Source: Aureimonas ureilytica
Lineage (GTDB): Bacteria; Pseudomonadota; Alphaproteobacteria; Rhizobiales; Rhizobiaceae
Direction: 5' to 3'
NCBI RefSeq assembly: GCF_001475935.1
Contig: NZ_LDQA01000008.1
Coordinates: 114,377-178,376 of the forward strand
DNA length: 64,000 bases
The notes under the pieces: generated by a model
The model's input: the letters and a program-made list of their open reading frames with translations, nothing else
Told to the model about the DNA's origin: nothing
Database searches by the model: none
Translations under genes and position numbers: made by a program
Shown here: one piece after another, positions 15,570-25,659 of the stretch
How the letters are laid out: each line of letters starts with the position of its first letter
Numbering within the stretch: position 1 is the first letter of the stretch

Positions 15570-17819
15570 TTAGTCCAGAAACACCCGCGTCGTCGCGGCC
15601 GCGCCCGCTGCGTCCACCACGGAGATCGTGACGAAGCCGGGTTCCCTCGGGCGCCACGTCGCCTGGCGTTCGAACAGGCCCGACAGCGTCGCCCGTCCGT
15701 CCACATACCACGTGAAGGGCGGGCGTCCGTTGCGCAGCTTGAGGCTGAGCGCTGCGCCCGAACCTGGCCCGTCGCCCAGACCCAGTTCGATATGGGCGGC
15801 GTTGGGAGGGAAGAGAATTTCAGGGCCGCCGCCCCGCGTGCCCAGGCCCTTGGGCGCGAGATGGCGCATCGCGGGGGGCAGGCGGTTGGCGCTGGTCTGG
15901 ATGCCCGGCGGGGGGCCTGGCAGGCGCACCGGCGGGCCGATCCGCGCGAAGACATCGCGCATGATGGGCACCGCCACGTCCTGCCCGACGAGGCCCGGCA
16001 CTGGCGCGCCGTCCGGCCGCCCGACCCAGACGCCCACCACATGCCGCCCGTCATAGGCGAGCGTCCAGGCGTCGCGATAGCCGAAGGACGTGCCGGTCTT
16101 GAAGGCCAGCGTGCCGGGCGACGTCTTGGTGGTGGAGGGCGCGCCGGAGAGGATCGAGGTGACATACCAGGCCGCCTGCGAGGACAGGATGCGCTGCCCC
16201 GCGTCCAGCTTGCCGGACGCAGCTTCAGGCACGCCGAACGCGGCGTTCTGTGCGCCGCTGCGCTCGGCCTCGATGCGTAGCGGACGCGCGACCCCGCCAT
16301 GCGCCAGCCCGGCATAGAGGCGCACGAGGTCTTCCAGCGAAATGCCGAGGCCTCCTAGGCCGATGGCGAGGCCCGGCAGCGAGCGGTTGCCGAGTTCGAG
16401 TTCGGCCCCCGCGCGGCGGATGCGATCCACGAGGCGCGAGGGGCCGACGGCCGCGAGCAGTTCCACGGCGGGTAGGTTGCGCGAGAGTTGCAAGGCGCGC
16501 CGCGCCGTCAGCGTTCCCTCGAACCGACCGTCGAAATTGCCGGGATTGTAGCCCGCAAACGAGGTCGGCCGGTCGTCCATCAGGGATTCGGGATGGGCGA
16601 CGCCGCGCTCGAAGGCGAGCCCGTAGATCAATGGCTTGAGGGTCGAGCCCGGCGAACGTTCGGCTTTCGTAAGATCGACATAGCCCTGCCGCGCGGCATC
16701 GAAGAGATCGGGCGAGCCGATCGTGGCTACGATCTCGCCGCTCGTATGATCGGCGACCACGATGGCGAGGCTCTGGGGCTTGGGCAGCCCCGCCACCTTC
16801 TCACGCGCATAGGCTTCGAGCCGCGCCTGAAGGCCGGCATCCAGCGTCAGGCGAAGGCGCTTGCGCCCGTCGCGCGCTTGAAGCGAGCGCTGGCGCGCAC
16901 CCTCGGCCGCATGGGCGGCCAGGGTTGGCATGGCGAGCCGACGCATCGGCATGGGCTCGCGCTGGCCTCGCTCGGCTTCGCCGGGCGACAGGATGCCGAG
17001 CGCGGCCATGCGCGCGAGCACGCGGTCGCGCGCCGCACGCGCCCGCTCGGGATGAAGGTCCGGGCGCAGCCGCTCGGGGCTTTGCGGCAGTGCGACGAGC
17101 AGCGCCGCTTCCCCCGCCGTCAGGCGCTTGGGCTCATGGCCGAGCCAAGTCAGGCTCGCCGCGCGCAGGCCCTCGACATTGCCGCCATAGGGCGCGAGCT
17201 TGAGATAGAGTGAGAGGATTTCATCCTTGCCGAGCGCGCGCTCCAGCGCCAGCGCGCCCAGCACCTGCCGCCCCTTGGCCGAAAGGCTGCCGGTGGGCAG
17301 ACGCTCCACGAGGCGCGCCACCTGCATGGTCAGCGTCGAGCCCCCTGATACGATACGCCCGTGCCGCGCGGATTCCAGAACCGAGCGCCCCAGCGCGATC
17401 AGATCGACGCCGCCATGGCTCTCGAAGCGCTTGTCTTCCCAGCCCTGAAGCATCTGAAGAAAGCGCGGATCGACATCGCTGACGTCAGCGGCCAGCCGCC
17501 AGCGCCCATCCGAGGCGGCGAAAGCGCGCAGCAGCGTGCCGTCCCGCGCCTCGACCACCAGCCCGGTCTCGGGTTCGCGCAGGCTCGCGGCGCGGCTTGC
17601 CACGGCGCGCTCCAGCGCCGCCCAGCCGCCAAGGCCGAGAAGAAGGAGCGCCAGAGCGGCGAGCGCAATGGTGGGTCGCGAACGGCGGGGGCGCACCGCT
17701 CGCACGCCATCAGGCGGCACGGGCTCCGGCGCGGCGGGCTGTGGGTCGCGCCGCCAAAGGCGGCGCAGCGGGCGCGTGGTCCGGCCCATCACACCCGGCC
17801 CCGGTGCGAACGCGTCCAT
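15570..17819 (-). CDS. pbpC: Penicillin-binding protein 1C
   Basis: A 749-residue bifunctional peptidoglycan synthase of the PBP1C class. In order: a basic cytoplasmic tail, one membrane anchor (TIALAALALLLLGLGGWAAL, about 50-69), a GT51 glycosyltransferase domain with EDKRFESHGGVD and GGSTLTMQ, then a transpeptidase domain with the acyl-serine motif SPGSTLKP, the SRN triad and KTGTS, and a C-terminal PBP1C-type BiPBP_C domain ending in RVFLD. It lies directly downstream of the alpha-2-macroglobulin gene on the same strand (162-bp gap), the arrangement seen for E. coli yfhM-pbpC. The alternative start at 17789 is possible; neither has a strong ribosome-binding site. Confidence 0.95.
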   Translation of the reverse strand: MDAFAPGPGVMGRTTRPLRRLWRRDPQPAAPEPVPPDGVRAVRPRRSRPTIALAALALLLLGLGGWAALERAVASRAASLREPETGLVVEARDGTLLRAFAASDGRWRLAADVSDVDPRFLQMLQGWEDKRFESHGGVDLIALGRSVLESARHGRIVSGGSTLTMQVARLVERLPTGSLSAKGRQVLGALALERALGKDEILSLYLKLAPYGGNVEGLRAASLTWLGHEPKRLTAGEAALLVALPQSPERLRPDLHPERARAARDRVLARMAALGILSPGEAERGQREPMPMRRLAMPTLAAHAAEGARQRSLQARDGRKRLRLTLDAGLQARLEAYAREKVAGLPKPQSLAIVVADHTSGEIVATIGSPDLFDAARQGYVDLTKAERSPGSTLKPLIYGLAFERGVAHPESLMDDRPTSFAGYNPGNFDGRFEGTLTARRALQLSRNLPAVELLAAVGPSRLVDRIRRAGAELELGNRSLPGLAIGLGGLGISLEDLVRLYAGLAHGGVARPLRIEAERSGAQNAAFGVPEAASGKLDAGQRILSSQAAWYVTSILSGAPSTTKTSPGTLAFKTGTSFGYRDAWTLAYDGRHVVGVWVGRPDGAPVPGLVGQDVAVPIMRDVFARIGPPVRLPGPPPGIQTSANRLPPAMRHLAPKGLGTRGGGPEILFPPNAAHIELGLGDGPGSGAALSLKLRNGRPPFTWYVDGRATLSGLFERQATWRPREPGFVTISVVDAAGAAATTRVFLD

Positions 17820-17981
17820 CTGGATGACCCGGCCCGGAACGGGACGTGCGGGGCTCGACCGGCGGTAAGGCGGGCGCGCCGCAGCGCCGAAGGCGCGGCA
17901 ACTTCATTCGAGGCCCTGGCGCGGCACTCAGCCGAGGCGAGGCTGGGTCGCGAGTTTTCCGCCAATCCCACGCGCCTCGCC

Positions 17982-20900
17982 TCAGCGCGTCGGGCCGACG
18001 ATCGCGACATGGCCTTCGTCGGTGCGCCCGCGCCGCTCGGGGCGATACATATCCTCGACGCTCGCGGCGGGGTGGACGAAGCTGCCCGGCGAAAGCGCGC
18101 GCACGATATAGGCAAAGCGCATGGCGGCGGTGGACTTGGCGGCCTTATCCACCGCGACCAGGAAGCGATCCGAGCGGAACTCGGTATGAGCGGCCTCGCC
18201 GGTCAGTTCCAGAAAGTCGAGCGCGGCAAGATCCCCGCCCTTGAGGATGGCGGGATTGTCGATCGCCATGCCGGCGGGCAGCGGATCGTCGATCATCAGC
18301 CGCGCGGCGTTCTCGTCCACCGGCTGCACGTCGAGAACGGCGACGAGTCGGTCGCCTTGCGCGATCGTGGCTGGGTCCGCTTCCTCGCCCGCCAGCGTGT
18401 AATAGGTCCGCTTGATCTCGTAGCCCGAGATCTCGGCCGGGGGCGCGACCTCGGGCACGCCCGCCAGCGTGACTGCGACGGAGACCGGGGCCGAGCCACG
18501 GTTCTCGATGCGAAGGCCCTTGGCGAGGCCGGCGCTGTCGAGCGTCGAGGAATAGGAGCCCTCGACCGGCGCGCCGTCCACCGCGAGCTTGACCGGCTGC
18601 TTGGCGAGCGCGGCATGGGCGGCCAGAAGCGACCAGACGTCTTCTTGCGTCGACGTATAGCGCTTGGTCTCGCGCTCCGTCCCGATCGACTGGATCAGGG
18701 GCGTGAGATCGATGCCCTCGATGCCGGTCTCGAGCGCCAGCGTCGCCACCGCCGCTTCGTCTCTGAGCTTGGTGCCATAGTCCTGGCGATTGGGCTGGTC
18801 GGCCCCGGACACCGCGCTCGTTGCGGCCAGACGCATCAGGGTCTGCGCGCGCGTTCCATCGCCATAGAAGGAGAGGGCGGCGGCGAGTTGGGCCTTGGCG
18901 AGAGGCGTCTCGAAATTCGCCGCCTCGTTGTCGGCGGTGTAGCGCAGATCGCCGATCGCGGCCCGGCCGCTGCGAGCGAGCACGTAATAGGCATAGGCCG
19001 CCTTGGACCAATCGGGCCGGTCCGGCAAATAGGCGATCTGGTTGGCGAGATTGTCGAGCGCCAGCGTCAGCCCCTCGCCCGGCACGTCGTAACCCGCCTC
19101 CTTGGCGCGGGACAGGAAGTCCGTGACATAGGCGTCCAGCCAAAGATCGCCCGAGCCGGGCGACCAGAGGCCGAAACTGCCCGAGGAGTCCTGATTGGCG
19201 AGCACCGAGCGTATCGCCTTGCGCACGCGCTCGGCAACATCGGCCCCACGCGGCAGGCCCGCCGCCAGCGCCGTCTCATCGAGATACAAGAGCGGCAGGG
19301 CGCGGCTCGTCAGCTGCTCGGTGCAGCCATAGGGGTAAAGGTCGAGCGCGGCGAGCGTGCCCGCCACGTCGAACCCGCCGAAGCGCGTGACCGACAGCGT
19401 GGCGCGGCCGGTGCCCGGCTGGAAGCCGGCGAGAATGTCCGCGCCCAGTTGCAGCGACGCGCCCGCCGCGATCTCGAAGCGGCTTTTCTTGACGTCGCGC
19501 GGCTGGATGGAGCGCACCGGCAGCGCGAAGTTCTTGTGCAGGGTCTCGCCGCCGGGCAGCACCAGCGCAAGCTCCATCGCGCCCTCGCCGGGCGAGAGGG
19601 CGGTGACGGGCACGAGAAGACGGGCGCGGCCGTTCTCGGTGAGCGTCAGGTCGGCCTCGGCCTGATCCTCGATCCTGAGACTGCCGTCACCACCCGACAG
19701 GGCGAGATGCACCGGGCCGGCGGGGCCTTCCACATGGTTGAGGTCGATCTGGATGCGCGAGCGGTCGCCGGGGCTGAGGAAGGCGGGGCGGCTGACCTGC
19801 GCCACCACGGGATCGCGCACCAGAACGTCGCGGCTGGCTTCGCCCACGCCCGATTTGGACCAAGCGACGGCCATCAGCTTCAAGGTGCCGTTGAAATCCG
19901 GCACATCCAGCGAGACCTTGGCGCGGCCTTCGGCATCGGCCGTGACCGTGCCGGAGAAGAGCGCGACGAGATCGTCCATCGGCGGCGGGCGCGTGCCGTC
20001 CGCTCCGGCGTCGCCGCCCGAGCGCACCGAGCCCGGCGCGCCCTGCATCCGGTCGATCAGCCGCGAATAGAGATCGCGGATTTCGACGCCGAGCCGGCGC
20101 TGGCCGAAATAATAGCCCTGCGGCGAGGGCGGGGTGAAATGGGTGATGTTGAGAATGCCGACATCCACCGCCGCCAGCGTCAGATAGGCCGTCTCGCCGG
20201 GCTGGATATTGGCTATCCGAACATCGACGTCGAGCTTGCCGCGCGGCGCGATGCGCTCGGGCGCGGTGAGCGAAACGGCGAGCGCGCGCTCGCCCGGCTC
20301 GACGCCGGCATGGGAGAGACCCAGCGCGCGGCCGGGCATCTGCTTGGCGGGAATGTCCATCGGCCGATACAGGATCGCGGCGACATAGGCGCTCGGCCCC
20401 CAATCGCGCGTCACATCCAGCGTGACATCGCCCCCGCCAGCCGGAATGTCGGCGCTGACGGTTTGAACCACGCGCTCGTCCATGACGAGGATCTGAGCCT
20501 TGCCGGCAAAGCGCGGCTCGATATGAACCACGGCCTTGTCGCCGACGCTGTAGCGCGGCTTGTCCAGCGAGAGCTTCAGGATATCGGGCGTTTCCATCGA
20601 CTTCGGGGCGACATACCAGCCGGCCTCGAAGCTCACCGAACTCGGCAGCGACCCGCCCTTGGGATCGTTCAACACCAGTTCGTAGCTGCCCCAGCGCACC
20701 GGCACGGTGAGGCGCGCGGGCTCGCCGGGTTTGAGGTCGAGCGTGCCGCTGCCGACGCGCTCCTTGCGCTGCGTCGGCTCGTAGTTCCAGCGCCCGCTGA
20801 CGGAGTACCATTGGAAATCCGTCGAGACCTTGTTCAGCACCCATTGGACGCCCGGCCGCGCGGCGGGTGCGCCATCGGCTCCGAGCGCAATGATGTCGAA

Positions 20901-23468
20901 ACTGCCTTCGCCGTTTTCACCGAGCGCGCCGTCGAAGAGCGGGCGAATGCCAATGCGCGGCTTGTCGCCCTGAAGCGGGCGGATAAGCGATCGCTCCACC
21001 GGCCGCCCACCGGCATCGCTGACGCGCACCTGGATGCTGGCTTGAAGGGGCTTGGTGGTGACGGGCGGCTCGAAGGGGGCGAGCGCGACGGAGGCCTTGC
21101 CGTCCTCAGCCGTCGGCTCGCCCTCGAACGGGATGCGGATCGCGGTCGGCCGGTCGTCTTCCAAGCCGAAGCGGTATCCCTTGAACCCCTCCAGCCCGTC
21201 CGTGGCGCTCAGCACCGTTTCGCCGGAAACGGCAAGACCTGCCGCCGGCGCGCCGAAGAGATAGCGCACGTCGAGCGAGAGAGCCGGGGGCGCGGCCGGG
21301 TCGATCGGCGCATCGGGCAGGGCAAGGTCGAAGCCGATCTTCTCCGGCTCGAAATCCTCCACGCGCAGGCTGGTGGAGGCAAGCGCCGGCTGCTCCGGGT
21401 CGGTGTAGAGGCCGACTGTCCAAAGGCCGCGCATCGCGCCGGGGGCAAGGGGCATATCCCAGCTGACGCCGCCTGCATCCTTGGCCTGGAGCACGGTGCG
21501 CCGGTCCTCCACCCCATCGGGCCGCTTCACGATGGCGGTGAGGGTGAGATTGTCGGCGGCCACGCCGCGACCGTCGCGCAGAAGCGCGGTGAGATGCGCT
21601 GTGTCGCCCGCGCGGTAGATGCCGCGCTCGCTGGTCAGGAACACGTCCAGCGCGCCCGCCGGCTCGCGGCCCTCCACGCCCCGATCGGTCAGGTCGAAGG
21701 GCGAGCCGGACATATCGAGAAAGGAGAAGTCGCCGCCCGCGCCGTTGGCCATCAGAAGCGCCGGCCGGTCGCCGCCCGTGCCCTTGAGAAGGCCGGGTGC
21801 GAGGCGGGCGTGGCCGGCGGCGTCGGTTTCCACGCTGCCGAGGATTTCGTTGTTGGCGGCGACGAGTTCGAGTCTCACACTCGCCATCGGCTCGGCCGTG
21901 CCGAGCGAGCGGGCGAAGACATGGAACCCGTCCGCCCCGGCGAAGCTGGTGAGGCCGATATCGGTCAGCACGAACCATTGCGTGGCGGGCGCCTCGTCGC
22001 TGCCGCGCGCGTTCTTGGCCTTCGCCGAGAGGATATAGACGCCGGGCTGGCGCTCCTTCAGGAGGGCGCTGACGGGGATGGCCGTGGTGACCTCCGCATT
22101 GGCGCTGCGCTGGACGTCCACCGCGCCGGTCCAGACTTCTTCGCCGTCCTGCGCCTTCACCTCGTCGATCTCGTAGGCGCCGAGCTGCGACAGGAAGCGG
22201 CTTGCGCCGATCGTGCGCGCCAAGGCCCGGTCGCCGATGCGCAGCACGCGCGCCTCGATCGTGTCGGTGTTGATCGAGGTGACGGGAATGGTCGCCTCGC
22301 CGCCTGCCGGCAGAACATAAGCGTTGCCGGACAGGCGCACGGACGGGTCGCGGTCGCGCACATAGACCGAGGCTTCGACATTTTTTTGCAGCGTTTCACC
22401 GCTCGCCGCCGGGATGCCCTTGCGCGCCACGATCCGGTAGCGCGCGCCGTGCTGGACGCCGGAGACGCAAATCTGCGAACCGCTGGCCGAAACCGGCAGC
22501 GTGTCGCCCCCCTCTACCCGCACATAATCGCCCGCCGCCTCGCCCGAGGTCACCGTGGGGCTGAGCGGCTCGGAGAAGTTCAGGCAGATGCGCGGCGCGG
22601 CGGCGTTGTTGTCGACGGAATTGCCGGTGATGCGGAACCCATGTTCGGCAAGTGCGGCCTCCAGGCTTTGGCGTGCGGCCGGGCGCTCGGTGATAGCAAG
22701 CGCCGCCCGCCAAGTGCGGATCGCCTCGCGCCAGTTCTCGTCGGCCGCGAAACCCTGCGCGGCGAAATCGAGGGCTGCGGTCTTCTCGCGGTCCTGCGTG
22801 GCGGTCAGATAGGCGTTGATGGCGGCGGGCTGGCGCGCTTCTGCCGCCGCCTGCGCCTGATCGCTGTCGTCCGTCGCGACCGAAAGGCTGGACAGGGCCA
22901 GCCCCAACCAGGCGCGGGACGAGGTGGGGTCGCGCCGCAGGGCCTCGCGATAGGCCGCCATGGCACTCGCGAAATCCTTGCGCTCCAACGCGGCGTCGGC
23001 TTGGCTCCAGAGCGCCGGGCCTGCGGCGATCGCCTCGTCGCGCGGCTCGTCCTTGAGCGCGAGGCGGAACTGGCGGGCGGCGTCGAGGTCGAGCGCGGTG
23101 AGGGGTTTCAGCTCGGCCAGACGCCGGCGCTCCTGCGCCTCGTTCGGGGCCTGCGCGGGCGAGGCATCGGCGATGCGCCCGGAGATGACGCCGCGCGCGG
23201 CGCGCAACTCGCCCACATCGTCCTTCAGGAAACACCAGCCCTTGGCCGTGTTGAAGGTGAAGGCGCGGCATTTGTTGTCGGCAAGGCAGGCGGTTTCGCA
23301 CAGATTCTGGTCGGCATCCTTCAGGATGTCGTAATCGTGCCCGTAATAATCGGAGCCGGGCGCGGCGACGATGGCGCGCTCGACGCCTTGCGCCCACGCC
23401 GAGCCCGGCGCGCTGAGGCCCACAAACCCGCCCAACAGCACGCCTGCCAGAAGTCGCACAGCTCGCAT
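17982..23468 (-). CDS. Bacterial alpha-2-macroglobulin (YfhM-like) with PAN/Apple-like N-terminus
   Basis: A 1828-residue periplasmic protease trap. A signal peptide (…GSAWA-QG, about 26 residues) has no lipobox, so the protein is probably soluble rather than lipid-anchored like E. coli ECAM. A cysteine-rich PAN/Apple-like module follows (about residues 40-95; NLCETACLADNKCRAFTF and GWCFLKDD). The macroglobulin MG repeats come next, then the thioester site GCTEQ with C1382 and Q1385 and its alpha/alpha barrel (about 1370-1700). The thioester forms after bait-region cleavage and couples covalently to attacking proteases. Pairing with PBP1C fits the published idea that the two guard and repair the envelope after a breach. 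Confidence 0.93.
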   Translation of the reverse strand: MRAVRLLAGVLLGGFVGLSAPGSAWAQGVERAIVAAPGSDYYGHDYDILKDADQNLCETACLADNKCRAFTFNTAKGWCFLKDDVGELRAARGVISGRIADASPAQAPNEAQERRRLAELKPLTALDLDAARQFRLALKDEPRDEAIAAGPALWSQADAALERKDFASAMAAYREALRRDPTSSRAWLGLALSSLSVATDDSDQAQAAAEARQPAAINAYLTATQDREKTAALDFAAQGFAADENWREAIRTWRAALAITERPAARQSLEAALAEHGFRITGNSVDNNAAAPRICLNFSEPLSPTVTSGEAAGDYVRVEGGDTLPVSASGSQICVSGVQHGARYRIVARKGIPAASGETLQKNVEASVYVRDRDPSVRLSGNAYVLPAGGEATIPVTSINTDTIEARVLRIGDRALARTIGASRFLSQLGAYEIDEVKAQDGEEVWTGAVDVQRSANAEVTTAIPVSALLKERQPGVYILSAKAKNARGSDEAPATQWFVLTDIGLTSFAGADGFHVFARSLGTAEPMASVRLELVAANNEILGSVETDAAGHARLAPGLLKGTGGDRPALLMANGAGGDFSFLDMSGSPFDLTDRGVEGREPAGALDVFLTSERGIYRAGDTAHLTALLRDGRGVAADNLTLTAIVKRPDGVEDRRTVLQAKDAGGVSWDMPLAPGAMRGLWTVGLYTDPEQPALASTSLRVEDFEPEKIGFDLALPDAPIDPAAPPALSLDVRYLFGAPAAGLAVSGETVLSATDGLEGFKGYRFGLEDDRPTAIRIPFEGEPTAEDGKASVALAPFEPPVTTKPLQASIQVRVSDAGGRPVERSLIRPLQGDKPRIGIRPLFDGALGENGEGSFDIIALGADGAPAARPGVQWVLNKVSTDFQWYSVSGRWNYEPTQRKERVGSGTLDLKPGEPARLTVPVRWGSYELVLNDPKGGSLPSSVSFEAGWYVAPKSMETPDILKLSLDKPRYSVGDKAVVHIEPRFAGKAQILVMDERVVQTVSADIPAGGGDVTLDVTRDWGPSAYVAAILYRPMDIPAKQMPGRALGLSHAGVEPGERALAVSLTAPERIAPRGKLDVDVRIANIQPGETAYLTLAAVDVGILNITHFTPPSPQGYYFGQRRLGVEIRDLYSRLIDRMQGAPGSVRSGGDAGADGTRPPPMDDLVALFSGTVTADAEGRAKVSLDVPDFNGTLKLMAVAWSKSGVGEASRDVLVRDPVVAQVSRPAFLSPGDRSRIQIDLNHVEGPAGPVHLALSGGDGSLRIEDQAEADLTLTENGRARLLVPVTALSPGEGAMELALVLPGGETLHKNFALPVRSIQPRDVKKSRFEIAAGASLQLGADILAGFQPGTGRATLSVTRFGGFDVAGTLAALDLYPYGCTEQLTSRALPLLYLDETALAAGLPRGADVAERVRKAIRSVLANQDSSGSFGLWSPGSGDLWLDAYVTDFLSRAKEAGYDVPGEGLTLALDNLANQIAYLPDRPDWSKAAYAYYVLARSGRAAIGDLRYTADNEAANFETPLAKAQLAAALSFYGDGTRAQTLMRLAATSAVSGADQPNRQDYGTKLRDEAAVATLALETGIEGIDLTPLIQSIGTERETKRYTSTQEDVWSLLAAHAALAKQPVKLAVDGAPVEGSYSSTLDSAGLAKGLRIENRGSAPVSVAVTLAGVPEVAPPAEISGYEIKRTYYTLAGEEADPATIAQGDRLVAVLDVQPVDENAARLMIDDPLPAGMAIDNPAILKGGDLAALDFLELTGEAAHTEFRSDRFLVAVDKAAKSTAAMRFAYIVRALSPGSFVHPAASVEDMYRPERRGRTDEGHVAIVGPTR

Positions 23469-23531
23469 TCTATCCGCTCCCCTCGCGAAAGGCGAGATTA
23501 GGGGAAAAGGCCAGCCGCCCGCAAGCGGACC

Positions 23532-24836
23532 TTACGCTGCCATCTTCTCCGGCCCGAGCGCGACCGAGACGATGCGATTTCGCCCTTCCTTCTTGGCCGC
23601 ATAGAGGGCGACATCTGCTGTGCGGACGAGCGCTTCCAACTCGCAGCGATTGTTTGTGCCGAGCGTGGTGGTGACGATTCCCACACTCAACGTCACGCGG
23701 TCGGACACGGTGGATTGAGGATGGGCGATCGCCATCTGGTGGAGGCGACCCATCAAGGTCGCGATCCGCGCGTGAGCCAATTCCGCGCCAATACCGGGCA
23801 GCAGAATCAGGAACTCCTCGCCACCGATCCGGCCGCAGCGGGCGTTATCCGACGTCTCGAAGTCGAGGAACAGGGTCCCCACCGATCGCAGCGCCTGATC
23901 GCCCGCAATATGGCCGAGACTGTCGTTCAACCGCTTGAAATCGTCGATGTCGATCATGGCGACGGACAGGACGTTGTCCGCTGGCGCTTCCCGAAGGTGA
24001 AGGGCCAAAGCTTCCATCACCGCTTCCCGGTTGCAAAGACCCGTCAATGCGTCGGTATGGGCGATGAAGTGGAGTCGGTCGTGGCTCTCTTTGAGAAGGC
24101 CGGCGTTATGCGCTTCCTTCATGCGCAAAAGGGCGACGCGAAGCTGGTTGCCTGTGGAACGCCAACGATACCAGACGAAAGCGCTGCCAATGGCGATGCA
24201 ATAGCAGGTGAAGAGGAGGCCGGAAGCCAGGTCCACAAGAGGATTGAGGATCTGCCCCGCCAGGAAGCTCAGTACCAGGACGAGCGAGGCCAGAACAGTC
24301 CAGAGCGTCGTCAAGGGAAGGAAGGCGACGCCCGTCGACATCCCGAAAAAGCCAATGACGACGAAGCGCTCGAAATGCGCGCCACCGGCCGCCTGCCCGG
24401 TCAGGATTGCCGCTGCCATGATCGCGCCGACGAAAAGACAGGTCGATAGTCCCTGCCACACGTTCGAGCCGAACGAGGCCCACGCGCGTAAGGCTATCAC
24501 CAGAGCCACTGTCGAGAAAAGACCGTGACCCAGCAGGACGGTGCTAATGGCCTGAGGCGCGACCAGATAATCGAGCGGGATCGTCAGCCACATGATAAGG
24601 GTTGCGATGTAAAACCATTCCACGGCGACGCGCCGGTGGTCGCTCCAGAGGAGCGAGCGGCATATGGCGTCGAGCGGGGCGGAAAGACGAGGTGGGCGTG
24701 GACCCATCCGGCTTTGGGTCTCGACCTCGGGCCAGAGACCGTGTGCGTCGATCGACTGTGCGGCTTCGTTTAGAAGGAACGGCCCACGCGGGCTTTCGCT
24801 CAATTCGGCATCCGATACTGATCCGCTCTGCCTCAT
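23532..24836 (-). CDS. Membrane-bound diguanylate cyclase (GGDEF)
   Basis: A 434-residue protein. About six hydrophobic helices (residues 75-225) form an uncharacterised membrane sensor, followed by a short coiled linker and a GGDEF domain from about 265. The active-site motif reads GGEEF (RIGGEEFLILLP), an accepted catalytic variant, and DIDDFKRLNDSLGH is the upstream metal/nucleotide segment. An intact I-site RxxD is not obvious four residues before GGEEF. It makes c-di-GMP, probably for motility/biofilm switching. It is divergent from the GNAT gene, with a perfect-looking dyad in the gap. Confidence 0.93.
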   Translation of the reverse strand: MRQSGSVSDAELSESPRGPFLLNEAAQSIDAHGLWPEVETQSRMGPRPPRLSAPLDAICRSLLWSDHRRVAVEWFYIATLIMWLTIPLDYLVAPQAISTVLLGHGLFSTVALVIALRAWASFGSNVWQGLSTCLFVGAIMAAAILTGQAAGGAHFERFVVIGFFGMSTGVAFLPLTTLWTVLASLVLVLSFLAGQILNPLVDLASGLLFTCYCIAIGSAFVWYRWRSTGNQLRVALLRMKEAHNAGLLKESHDRLHFIAHTDALTGLCNREAVMEALALHLREAPADNVLSVAMIDIDDFKRLNDSLGHIAGDQALRSVGTLFLDFETSDNARCGRIGGEEFLILLPGIGAELAHARIATLMGRLHQMAIAHPQSTVSDRVTLSVGIVTTTLGTNNRCELEALVRTADVALYAAKKEGRNRIVSVALGPEKMAA

Positions 24837-24893
24837 GCGTGAGATGCTTTGCTTCGCTCATCGTGGAGCACGAGTCCGACCCGGTCGACGCCC

Positions 24894-24918
24894 ATGTTAA
24901 ACCTTGCAGGCTTAACAT
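24894..24918. promoter_or_regulatory. 25-bp dyad between the diguanylate cyclase and GNAT genes
   Basis: ATGTTAAaCC-TTGCA-GGcTTAACAT: the two 10-base arms match as inverted repeats at nine positions around a 5-base centre. It lies 58 bp upstream of the leftward GGDEF gene and about 100 bp upstream of the rightward acetyltransferase, in otherwise unstructured DNA. This is a likely operator for an unidentified dimeric regulator. The TTAA half-sites are 11 bases apart, which does not fit CtrA. Confidence 0.5.
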
Positions 24919-25019
24919 TTTGCCGCATCCGGCGCGTATTCACTCGCGGGAGGCGTCCTCGGCCCACCGGCACCCCTTCCTGTCTTTGCGATGCGGCTGC
25001 GACGCGCTATCCCGCCCTC

Positions 25020-25502
25020 ATGATGATACGACCCGCCCGCGCCGATGACCGCGCCGCCCTTCTCGCCCTTCTCCAGCCCGTGATCGCTGGAGGGGAAACC
25101 TATGCGCTCGACCGCGACATGAGTGCCGAGGCGATCCTGGACTATTGGCTTGGCGCCGAGAAGGATACCTTCGTGGCCGAGTCGGACGGTGTGGTGCTCG
25201 GCACCTACTATCTGCGCGCCAACCAGGCCGGCGGCGGGCGGCATGTCGCCAATTGCGGCTATGTCACCTCGGGCAAAGCCACAGGGCGGGGCGTGGCACG
25301 CGCCATGTGCCGTCATTCGCTGGATCATGCCCGCACGCGTGGCTTTCGCGCCATGCAGTTCAACTGCGTCGTCAGCACCAACACGCGCGCCGTCGCGCTT
25401 TGGCAGGCCATGGGCTTCGAGATCGTCGGCCGCCTGCCGGGCGCGTTCGAGCATCCCGAACAGGGGCCGGTGGATGCGTTCGTGATGTTTCAGACGCTCT
25501 GA
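25020..25502 (+). CDS. GNAT-family N-acetyltransferase
   Basis: A 160-residue acetyl-CoA-dependent transferase. The fold is recognisable from MIRPARADDRAALLALLQP at the start, GTYYLRANQAGGGRHVANCG (beta4), the acetyl-CoA loop SGKATGRGVARAM, and NTRAVALWQAMGFEIVG near the end. I took ATG 25020 (MMIRPAR), because the frame open upstream from 24849 lacks family similarity and crosses the dyad. ATG 25023 is equally possible. The acceptor substrate is unknown. Confidence 0.85.
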   Translation: MMIRPARADDRAALLALLQPVIAGGETYALDRDMSAEAILDYWLGAEKDTFVAESDGVVLGTYYLRANQAGGGRHVANCGYVTSGKATGRGVARAMCRHSLDHARTRGFRAMQFNCVVSTNTRAVALWQAMGFEIVGRLPGAFEHPEQGPVDAFVMFQTL

Positions 25503-25659
25503 TCGGTCCGCCGGCTGAGGATCCTTGCCTGGTTCTCCCCGGAACCCGGTTCCCCTCCCGGCGTTGCCTCCTGATACCGCTCGCCGGGCGGGTGCTCCTC
25601 GTGCCGCTGTCTGGTGCTCCGGGCGCCGACGCCCGCGCGGCGTGGTTCGCGAAGGAGAC

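Noticed and set aside
17361..23501. A 2,046-codon open frame on the + strand antisense to pbpC and the alpha-2-macroglobulin gene
   Set aside because: Its translation is Arg/Gly/Ala-rich without any domain; it is the complementary-frame shadow of two high-GC genes that have intact catalytic motifs on the other strand.
24894..24918. Possible CtrA site (TTAA repeats)
   Set aside because: The TTAA half-sites are separated by 11 bases, not 7, and they are inverted arms of a longer dyad.
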